NCBI GenBank assembly: GCA_014384665.1
Contig: JACNFI010000104.1
Span: 1 to 5,328 of the forward strand
DNA: 5,328 nt
Direction of reading: 5' to 3'
From: Candidatus Cloacimonadota bacterium
GTDB taxonomy: Bacteria > Cloacimonadota > Cloacimonadia > JGIOTU-2
Made by a program: the position numbers and the translations under genes. The notes under the pieces are model-generated. The model was not told where the DNA came from. It saw nothing but the letters and a program-made list of their open reading frames with translations, and made no database searches. Numbering within the stretch: position 1 is the stretch's first letter; each line of letters begins with the position of its first letter. Positions 1 to 5,328 of the stretch are shown in pieces.

Positions 1-11
1 CAGGTAAGCAG
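1..11. repeat. terminal direct repeat, left copy (equals 5318-5328)
   Basis: The first 11 bases, caggtaagcag, are identical to the last 11 bases of the window. Both copies lie in the same reading frame of a T9SS sorting-domain coding sequence (Gly-Lys-Gln). The match sits exactly at both window edges, as in a contig closing on itself or broken at both ends in the same repeat. The match is directly visible; what it means is inferred. Confidence 0.85.
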
Positions 12-254
12 AACTTACATAATCCATCGCAAATTAAGATTTACAACATTAAAGGGCAACTGGTAAAAGAAATAAACTCGTTCCCAGACCCCAGTTTATC
101 TGGGCGTAATGGAATGAAGACTGGTTTGGGAATGATAGAAGCGGTTTGGGATGGAAGAGATGAAAGCGGAAAAGAAGTCAACTCTGGTATTTATTTGTAT
201 AAAATTAATTTTGGAAATAATCACATTGCAAAAAAAATAGTAAAGATCAGATGA
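1..254 (+). CDS. C-terminal T9SS sorting domain (3' end of a gene cut by the window start)
   Basis: The reading frame is open from the first base (first full codon at position 3) to a TGA at 252-254, giving 83 residues. They match the second half of a type A T9SS sorting domain (Por secretion tail, FlgD-like Ig fold): the strand motif IKIYNIKGQLVKE, then VWDGRDESGKEVNSGIYLYK, then a basic end AKKIVKIR. In this family the domain directs the folded protein through the outer-membrane T9SS translocon and is then usually removed or anchored to the surface. The N-terminal PNPF half is missing here, but exactly that half ends the window (residues 605-608 of the 3469 gene). Joining the two through the 11-base overlap gives one complete domain, so this fragment is probably the C-terminus of that same gene. 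Otherwise it belongs to an unseen upstream paralog. No GC-rich terminator hairpin follows the stop. Confidence 0.85.
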   Translation, partial: GKQNLHNPSQIKIYNIKGQLVKEINSFPDPSLSGRNGMKTGLGMIEAVWDGRDESGKEVNSGIYLYKINFGNNHIAKKIVKIR

Positions 255-272
255 TTTATTGTTTCAAATTTC

Positions 273-301
273 TTCATGACAAAACGAAAAAAAGATATAA
301 T
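273..301 (+). promoter_or_regulatory. possible promoter, TATAAT -10 box
   Basis: A perfect TATAAT lies at 296-301. Seventeen bases upstream is TTCATG (273-278), a weak match to TTGACA (3 of 6). Transcription would start near 308 and give a leader of about 83 nt before the ATG at 391. The region is very A/T-rich, so a chance match is quite possible, and Bacteroidota-type organisms often use a different -7/-33 consensus. A start near 308 would also destroy the Shine-Dalgarno at 302-310, so this promoter and the mini-ORF at 318 are unlikely both to be functional. Confidence 0.25.
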
Positions 302-310
302 AAAGGAGGT
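302..310 (+). promoter_or_regulatory. strong Shine-Dalgarno sequence aaaggaggt
   Basis: AAAGGAGGT is a near-perfect complement of the 16S rRNA 3' end and the strongest such site in the window. It stands 7 nt before the ATG at 318, which opens only 11 codons. It does not serve the long gene, whose ATG is 80 nt further on and has its own GGAG. Confidence 0.5.
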
Positions 311-317
311 ATTGCTT

Positions 318-353
318 ATGCTACTAATGCTACCTAACGTCTCTTATAGATAG
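318..353 (+). CDS. possible 11-residue leader peptide or gene remnant
   Basis: ATG at 318 opens a short frame encoding MLLMLPNVSYR, closed by TAG at 351-353 and followed directly by an in-frame TGA. It has optimal initiation geometry (AAAGGAGGT with a 7-nt spacer) and ends 37 nt before the ATG of the large secreted gene. It could be a leader peptide coupling translation to the downstream gene, or the remnant of a lost gene start. No run of regulatory codons such as His or Trp is seen, and I see no clear attenuator hairpin between it and 391. I do not recognise the peptide and cannot assign a function. Expression is unproven; the ribosome-binding site is the main support. Confidence 0.25.
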   Translation: MLLMLPNVSYR

Positions 354-377
354 TGAATTATTGCAAAAAAAAACAAA

Positions 378-384
378 AAAGGAG
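378..384 (+). promoter_or_regulatory. ribosome-binding site fixing the start at 391
   Basis: The sequence aaaggag, at the end of a long A-rich tract, lies 6 nt before ATG 391. It decides the start: the upstream in-frame TTG at 361 has no ribosome-binding site and would add ten residues that are mostly Lys and Gln ahead of the signal peptide. The in-frame ATG at 400 would leave a 15-nt spacer, which is too long. Confidence 0.75.
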
Positions 385-390
385 AACATT

Positions 391-3300
391 ATGTTTACTA
401 TGCAATTAAAGACAAAAATGGTCGTTTTGACCATTCTATTTACATTTCTATATACCACATTCTTGTTCGCAGAGTGCGATATGATGGCTATGATTGCTAA
501 AAAAGGACATCACATATCATGGTTGGATTCTTGTATTAATGATTGGAATGATCCATATGACTTCTTTCAATTTTTAAAGGATCGTTCTAATCCAAATATT
601 CAAGACGATGGTTATGGGATTATATATTATCCCGAAAGTGGTGGTTTTTATTTTAATAAATATGACTATTATGACATAGGTAATCAAGCATGGTTTAAGA
701 CAAATCAAGACGTTGAGGGAAATTGGCACGAAGATTGGACGTGGTATGGTGATACACATCAGCATTATCAATGGGTTGACGATGAACCATTAGATATTGC
801 AGAAAATATTATAATGGAAAATGACACTGAAGCTTCAATAATTCTAGGGCACGACAGAGATGGATGCGGCTGTAATGGTAATCATCCATTTTGGTTGGAA
901 TTAAATGGTAAATACTATACTTTTGAACATAATGGTTATGTCGGTAGTTTGATGCAAACATTTTATGATAGAATAGAAGAACTACACCCAGGTTGGTTTT
1001 ATACCTATGAATCAAACTGGGAAGGAGACCCAAATAGTATTAATGGTTGGATAGACACCGAATTGTTTTTTCATTATATATTAGCAAACATCGAAGCTAC
1101 TGGGGTTGATGTAATTCAAGGAATATACAATGCATTGAGTTATCCACCTGTTAATATCATAGGAAATTATTGTACTGCTAATTTTATTCTCTCCGACTGC
1201 ATTACTATATATGCATATAGAAGGACATACCAAAATGGAAATAGTATGAATCTTGAATGTCAAGAACATTCAAATTTTTGGAGCATTAAAACACAACAAG
1301 ATGCTGGTACCTCATTGTCCGCAAACGACTTAGCAATCATTTCTCCTTATGGTGATATCGAAATTATTAATTTAGTTGATCCTCCAAAATTCTTTTCCGG
1401 TACAATTTCGCAAAATACAACTTGGAATTCAAATTTATTAATAACTGACGACATTATTATTACAGAGGGTGTTACACTTAATATAGATGCAGAAGCAGCT
1501 TTTATTTCTCATTGTACATTCACTATTAACGGTACTGTAAACCTTCAAGATGATTCAAACCTCAAAATTAACCATAGTTCAGAAGTTATTATTGAAAATA
1601 ATGGACTCCTCTTCCTCGACTGGGGCAGCACGATAACCGGTGTAACTCCAACAACCTATGAAGCGACACCTCCGGGACAGCAAGCAGGCGGTGAAGATGC
1701 AATACCCGGTGATAGAATTATTGCCCAGAACGGGGGTATCATTACTACAAAAACCGAATTGCAATATAATACTGATCCAGGTCCGGAAATTACGATCGGA
1801 TCGGGATTGCCGGAAGGTGAGGAATGTATGTGGGATGGTATCTTCATACAGAATCCATCAGCAGATGCAAATTATTGGTTTGTAAATTGTGATATATCCT
1901 GGATTAATAAACTCTCTATTGAAAATGTTGGGCTGAGTTCAAATAATACCGCAAGCTTAAAGTTATATCAAACCGATTTTCGTCACTCGGGACAGATCGT
2001 CGCACGAGACGGTCACCTCTTGCATATCCACGGTTCAGAGGAAAATATGTGCTATATACAGGAAAATACGCCGATACCCATTACTGCTTATGAATCTCCT
2101 GTGGATATTAGTTACTGCTGGATCGGAGGAATTGAAGAAAATGATGGATTGGAAAATGGTGGTGGAATTTATCTTTATGATTCAGCAAGAGAGAATTCGA
2201 TAATCAACAACTGTAACTTTATGTATAACAACAGTGATGGTGTTAAAATAAACGGTGTTTCATTTGCAGAATTTAATAACAATAATATCGAAAATAACTC
2301 CAGATTTGGTATGTTATGTTATCCCGGCACTATATTTGATTATGATTATTTCAATGAAAATACTTTGAGAGATAATGGATTTGCTGAATATGCAGGTTGG
2401 CAAGCAACCTTCAGAATGGATAATCCTGACGCAAATATAATCATTGAAGATGTTTCTTATGGAAGTGGTTCAGATCAATACCTATTAATGGATATTTTGT
2501 GGGATGGAGAAAATCCGGTAGATATCAGTGGAACAAATTTAACAGTCGCTGATATTCCTCATCTCTTCCCATCCGATCCGGATGCCTGGACTTTTGGTGG
2601 AGATTTTTCCGATGAAAGATTAATGCTTTATTCTGCTTCAAGCGATATGAGTAATGGTAACTACACTACTGCAGAACAAACATTACAGCAGATCATTATA
2701 AATTATCCATTAACCCAGGAAGCTGGAATAGCTGTTTATTACCTATATCACATCGAAAACATAACCGATCAGGATTTCCCGGGTTTAAGAAATTACCTAG
2801 AAAACATTTCTGCTATTACTGATACTCCACTTGAAAAAGCTGCAGAAAAAATTATCACTAGAAGCTATATGAAAGATAAAGATTATCTGACTACAATAGT
2901 TCTTCTCGAAAATGTTATCAATAATTCACAGATCCCTGATGAAGTAATATCTGCTATGATCGATGAAGGTTATTGCTATATGGAACTAGCTGATGAAGGC
3001 GAAAGAGCTTTGCCTGTTAATTGTACAGTAAAAACTGCTACTCTTGATGAATATCAGGCTAAGGTTAGAGAACTGGAATCTCAATTCTCATTCTACCCGG
3101 AAGAACAAGATCAAGAATCTGTTCCAATTGCAGGAAATATTGTTATGCTTTCCAACTATCCTAATCCTTTTAATCCATCGACCAATATATCCTTCGATAT
3201 TTCTTCAGAATCAGATGTTATCATTATAGTTTATAATATCAAGGGTCAAAAAGTTAAACAACTTGTCAGTGATCATATCTCAGCAGGTCAGCACTCAGTG

Positions 3301-3411
3301 ATATGGAACGGTAAAGATAGCAACAATAAATTAGTTTCATCAGGAATCTACTTATACAAGTTAACGGCAGGAAATAAGACATCAGTTAAGAAGATGTTGT
3401 TATTGAGATGA
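391..3411 (+). CDS. secreted class II glutamine amidotransferase-like / beta-helix protein with T9SS sorting domain
   Basis: This complete gene encodes 1006 residues. Residues 1-27 form a Sec signal peptide (Lys at 7 and 9, hydrophobic core 11-26, cleavage likely after Ala27). Residues 29 to about 327 match a class II glutamine amidotransferase (Gn-AT_II, N-terminal-nucleophile fold): Cys29 as nucleophile, DGYGI at 73-77, GHDR at 153-156 (Arg that would bind the substrate carboxylate), NHPF at 164-167, HNG at 180-182 (Asn/Gly oxyanion hole), DTE at 222-224 and a late FWSI motif. In the family this domain releases ammonia from glutamine or cleaves similar amides; no synthase partner domain is present, so the substrate is unknown. 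Residues 335 to about 730 are a parallel beta-helix rich in Asn. Residues 741 to about 870 are a helical, TPR-like segment. Residues 918-1006 are a T9SS type A tail (NYPNPFNP, YNIKGQ, SSGIYLYK, KKMLLLR). The protein should act at the cell surface. It is probably co-transcribed with the gene at 3469. Domain order is clear; the catalytic role is inferred from motifs. Confidence 0.9.
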   Translation: MFTMQLKTKMVVLTILFTFLYTTFLFAECDMMAMIAKKGHHISWLDSCINDWNDPYDFFQFLKDRSNPNIQDDGYGIIYYPESGGFYFNKYDYYDIGNQAWFKTNQDVEGNWHEDWTWYGDTHQHYQWVDDEPLDIAENIIMENDTEASIILGHDRDGCGCNGNHPFWLELNGKYYTFEHNGYVGSLMQTFYDRIEELHPGWFYTYESNWEGDPNSINGWIDTELFFHYILANIEATGVDVIQGIYNALSYPPVNIIGNYCTANFILSDCITIYAYRRTYQNGNSMNLECQEHSNFWSIKTQQDAGTSLSANDLAIISPYGDIEIINLVDPPKFFSGTISQNTTWNSNLLITDDIIITEGVTLNIDAEAAFISHCTFTINGTVNLQDDSNLKINHSSEVIIENNGLLFLDWGSTITGVTPTTYEATPPGQQAGGEDAIPGDRIIAQNGGIITTKTELQYNTDPGPEITIGSGLPEGEECMWDGIFIQNPSADANYWFVNCDISWINKLSIENVGLSSNNTASLKLYQTDFRHSGQIVARDGHLLHIHGSEENMCYIQENTPIPITAYESPVDISYCWIGGIEENDGLENGGGIYLYDSARENSIINNCNFMYNNSDGVKINGVSFAEFNNNNIENNSRFGMLCYPGTIFDYDYFNENTLRDNGFAEYAGWQATFRMDNPDANIIIEDVSYGSGSDQYLLMDILWDGENPVDISGTNLTVADIPHLFPSDPDAWTFGGDFSDERLMLYSASSDMSNGNYTTAEQTLQQIIINYPLTQEAGIAVYYLYHIENITDQDFPGLRNYLENISAITDTPLEKAAEKIITRSYMKDKDYLTTIVLLENVINNSQIPDEVISAMIDEGYCYMELADEGERALPVNCTVKTATLDEYQAKVRELESQFSFYPEEQDQESVPIAGNIVMLSNYPNPFNPSTNISFDISSESDVIIIVYNIKGQKVKQLVSDHISAGQHSVIWNGKDSNNKLVSSGIYLYKLTAGNKTSVKKMLLLR

Positions 3412-3417
3412 GAAAAG

Positions 3418-3455
3418 ATATCATAGATGCTTAATTAATTGAGTCCCTATGATAT
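3418..3455. repeat. intercistronic 9-bp inverted repeat
   Basis: The sequence atatcatag at 3418-3426 pairs perfectly with ctatgatat at 3447-3455 around a 20-nt loop, with one further G-U pair outside (3417/3456). It begins 7 nt after the stop of the first large gene and ends 13 nt before the next ATG. The stem is A/T-rich and is followed by A residues, not a U run, so it is not a typical intrinsic terminator on the + strand. It may be an mRNA-stabilising or processing hairpin, or chance in A/T-rich DNA. Confidence 0.4.
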
Positions 3456-3459
3456 TAAA

Positions 3460-3465
3460 AAGGAA
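3460..3465 (+). promoter_or_regulatory. ribosome-binding site for the gene at 3469
   Basis: The sequence aaggaa lies just before ATG 3469, with a short spacer of about 4 nt after AGGA. It is weaker than the sites at 302 and 378. The start is supported mainly by the signal peptide that follows it at once. Confidence 0.6.
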
Positions 3466-3468
3466 CCA

Positions 3469-5328
3469 ATGAATAAAATTATTTTAATTCTATTTTTCCT
3501 TTTTCCTTTTTCAATTGCGAATGCAATTGAAGTAGGTGGTCATATCACCGAAAACACAACCTGGAGTCCTTATAACAATCCTTACCTGGTTACAGAAATT
3601 TTATATGTGGATGCTGGTGTAACTTTAACAATTTTACCGGGAACGGAAGTAAAAATTAGTGGTGCATCCTGTACAAGCTGGCAGGAATTTGACCAGAATT
3701 TCTGGCTCTATGGTGGAGTTTCCATTGCTAAATTTATCCAGGTGGACGGCAGAATTATTGCAGAAGGAACTGAGCAGGATAGTATTATTTTCACCAGAAT
3801 GCAGGATGATCCTGATTATTATTGGGGAACGATTTATATCACCGAACAAGCAGAAATGTGCCGTTTCAAACATTGTAAAGTAGAGTATTCCGCTGGAATT
3901 GGAATTGCACTTAGCAACATATCCAACGGAGCTGTTTCTATTTATAACGGAGAAGGTATAATAAAAAAATGTTTGTTTATTAACAATGGTTCGTGTATTG
4001 TAACTTATCATAATTTGGTAAAATATCTTGAGATATCAAAGAATATCTTTACATATGATAACAATATAAACAATTTTGTTGAAAATATTTGGATTTCTGC
4101 TCTTAGCATAAGCAAGCCTGCTGAAGGCCATAAACCTGCATTTATAACTGATAATAAATTTTTAAATAATTGTCACATTTCTTCTTCGAATCTTTATTTT
4201 ATAAAAAATATCAATAGTTCTTCTGATATGCATACTGGACTTTCGAATAAATCATCTTATTTTTATGATAATTCTTTTACAGATTGTCAAAAAGCTATAT
4301 ATGGTGGTCATGATGGTGATTCCCTTTTCATTAAAAAAAATAATTTTATAGATGGTTCTTACGGTGTAGATATAGATTATGCTTATGTAGAGATTTCGGA
4401 TAATTATTTTGAAGAGTGTAAGTTATTTGCAGGTTTCAACACTTATGGCTTAATATGTAATAATAATGCTTTAAAAGGTTCAATTTATGGTGCAGGGGCT
4501 GTAGATTTTTTTAACAATATATCTTTTAAAAATGGAAATGGTGCTGGTATTAGTGCTACCTGTAAAAGAGTATCCTGCACCAATAACATATCGACAAATA
4601 ATCTTTATGCGTTTGAAGCATGTGAATCTTTTGATAACTGTATTCTTATAGGAAACGAAGAACTCGAACAATTTAGTGTGACGGGCACACCCATTTTCCG
4701 CAACTGCATCATAGATTTTCCTTTGGAATATCCCCTAATAGACGGAGGAGGTAATATTATTGTGGATTCAATACAGGCTCAGCAAATCTTTGAGGATATT
4801 GAGAACGGAGATTTTCATCTTACGGAGGGCAGTATTGCCATCGATGCAGGATTCGACACACTTGGTTATTATTATCCCTTTGATATGGAGTATCACACAA
4901 GAGTATGGGACGGCAACGGAGACGGAATTGCGATTATAGACATTGGTGCCTATGAGTACGGAGCACCTTCTCTGGGCGGTATAGAGGGTTATACATACAA
5001 CCCCATAAGCGGGGATCGGGTTGACTATGTATTTATCAAGATAAATAATGAGCCGGGGGAATTTACTTTCTCGGACAGCATCGGCAATTTTGAGTTCAAA
5101 CTTCCTGCAGGGACCTATGATGTATATGCAGAGCGAGTATTTTACGATGACGTAATAGAATATAATATCGAGGTCGTAGATGGACAATTCACACAGGTAG
5201 CCATTCCAATGACAGAAACTTACGATGTGGATGAGCATGATCTACCACACGCTGGAAGTGGTTTTATTATCTCTGCCCACCCCAACCCCTTCTCAACCTC
5301 GACTACTATATCATATACAGGTAAGCAG
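3469..5328 (+). CDS. secreted parallel beta-helix protein with T9SS tail, 3' end cut by the window
   Basis: The frame runs 620 codons without a stop to the last base. Residues 1-19 are a Sec signal peptide ending in the cleavage motif Ala-Asn-Ala. Residues 20-60 are a beta-helix entry module (NTTW at 29-32, GVTLTILPGTEV at 50-61) also found in the gene at 391. From about 80 to 430 runs a right-handed beta-helix with an Asn ladder: paired or single Asn near 229, 268, 292, 312, 332, 350 and 373, mostly 18-24 residues apart. Residues 448-498 (DFHLTEGS, AIDAG, DIGAYEYG) resemble the choice-of-anchor Q domain common at the end of such helices. Residues 504 to about 577 look like a carboxypeptidase regulatory-like beta-sandwich (IEGYTY, LPAGTYDV). 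Residues 601-620 begin a T9SS tail (PNPF at 605-608). Joined to the fragment at 12-254 it would be 700 residues. No catalytic residues are recognised; the role is probably a surface adhesin, structural or glycan-binding protein. Confidence 0.88.
   Translation, partial: MNKIILILFFLFPFSIANAIEVGGHITENTTWSPYNNPYLVTEILYVDAGVTLTILPGTEVKISGASCTSWQEFDQNFWLYGGVSIAKFIQVDGRIIAEGTEQDSIIFTRMQDDPDYYWGTIYITEQAEMCRFKHCKVEYSAGIGIALSNISNGAVSIYNGEGIIKKCLFINNGSCIVTYHNLVKYLEISKNIFTYDNNINNFVENIWISALSISKPAEGHKPAFITDNKFLNNCHISSSNLYFIKNINSSSDMHTGLSNKSSYFYDNSFTDCQKAIYGGHDGDSLFIKKNNFIDGSYGVDIDYAYVEISDNYFEECKLFAGFNTYGLICNNNALKGSIYGAGAVDFFNNISFKNGNGAGISATCKRVSCTNNISTNNLYAFEACESFDNCILIGNEELEQFSVTGTPIFRNCIIDFPLEYPLIDGGGNIIVDSIQAQQIFEDIENGDFHLTEGSIAIDAGFDTLGYYYPFDMEYHTRVWDGNGDGIAIIDIGAYEYGAPSLGGIEGYTYNPISGDRVDYVFIKINNEPGEFTFSDSIGNFEFKLPAGTYDVYAERVFYDDVIEYNIEVVDGQFTQVAIPMTETYDVDEHDLPHAGSGFIISAHPNPFSTSTTISYTGKQ
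5318..5328. repeat. terminal direct repeat, right copy (equals 1-11)
   Basis: These last 11 bases repeat the first 11 of the window. They encode Gly-Lys-Gln shortly after the PNPF start of a sorting domain. Reading on from position 12 keeps the frame and supplies the missing YNIKGQ and GIYLYK strands, ending at TGA 252-254. Confidence 0.85.

Noticed and set aside
252..300. Intrinsic terminator after the first partial gene
   Set aside because: No stable stem was found; only A- and T-rich runs are present.
361..390. TTG at 361 as the start of the large gene
   Set aside because: It has no ribosome-binding site, lies in a poly-A tract and would put a Lys/Gln-rich extension before the signal peptide; ATG 391 has GGAG 6 nt upstream.
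463..477. Lipoprotein signal (LFAEC)
   Set aside because: A lipobox needs a small residue (Gly, Ala or Ser) just before the Cys; here it is Glu.
39..3411. The sorting domains at 39-251 and about 3142-3408 as a recent DNA duplication
   Set aside because: Similarity is at protein-family level (YNIKGQ, GIYLYK) with many synonymous and length differences, as expected for ordinary members of the same domain family.
3431..3438. TTAATTAA palindrome as an operator or protein-binding site
   Set aside because: It is an 8-base A/T palindrome in A/T-rich DNA inside the hairpin loop; chance explains it and there is no second copy arranged like an operator.
3634..4011. 125-codon open frame on the - strand
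   Set aside because: It is antisense to the N-terminal half of the second beta-helix gene, with composition expected of a shadow frame and no family match that I recognise.
4768..5238. 156-codon open frame on the - strand
   Set aside because: It lies fully antisense to the beta-helix gene, whose domains continue through it; there is no recognisable domain or ribosome-binding site.
1..5328. Autonomous plasmid or phage, suggested by the closing ends
   Set aside because: No replication initiator, iteron array, mobilisation gene or capsid gene is visible; both genes are chromosomal-type secreted proteins.

Overview
The window is a low-GC bacterial fragment with every recognisable gene on the + strand. 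It encodes large secreted proteins built from parallel beta-helix modules and ending in C-terminal sorting domains of the type IX secretion system (T9SS, Por secretion tail). T9SS tails, many-Asn beta-helix repeats and low GC point to the Bacteroidota/FCB group. The module style resembles what I recall of Candidatus Cloacimonadota (WWE1), but that placement is an inference from protein style, not from a marker gene.

Layout. Positions 1-254 are the 3' end of a gene encoding the last 83 residues of a T9SS sorting domain. Positions 255-390 are an intergenic leader with a TATAAT box, a very strong Shine-Dalgarno sequence and an 11-codon mini-ORF. Positions 391-3411 are a complete 1006-residue gene: signal peptide, class II glutamine amidotransferase-like (Ntn-hydrolase) domain with all four signature elements, beta-helix, helical TPR-like segment and T9SS tail. 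Positions 3412-3468 are a 57-nt spacer with a 9-bp inverted repeat. Positions 3469-5328 are a second secreted beta-helix gene: signal peptide, Asn-ladder helix, choice-of-anchor-Q-like segment, carboxypeptidase-regulatory-like domain and the first part of a T9SS tail. It is still open at the window end.

The most unusual structural observation is that the last 11 bases equal the first 11 bases. Overlapping them joins the truncated 3' gene in frame to the fragment at the 5' end, giving one 700-residue protein with a complete sorting domain. The window therefore behaves like a 5317-nt closed ring of two genes, or like a contig cut at both ends inside a repeated sorting-domain sequence. No replication gene or origin is visible, so an assembly circle (a collapsed tandem array or a repeat-bounded contig) is at least as likely as a real episome.

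The most unusual biochemical observation is the amidotransferase-type domain placed on a cell-surface beta-helix protein, with its catalytic Cys one residue beyond the predicted signal-peptidase site. Both proteins should be exported by Sec and then moved across the outer membrane by T9SS to the cell surface. The 57-nt spacing suggests co-transcription. No substrate can be named from the sequence.
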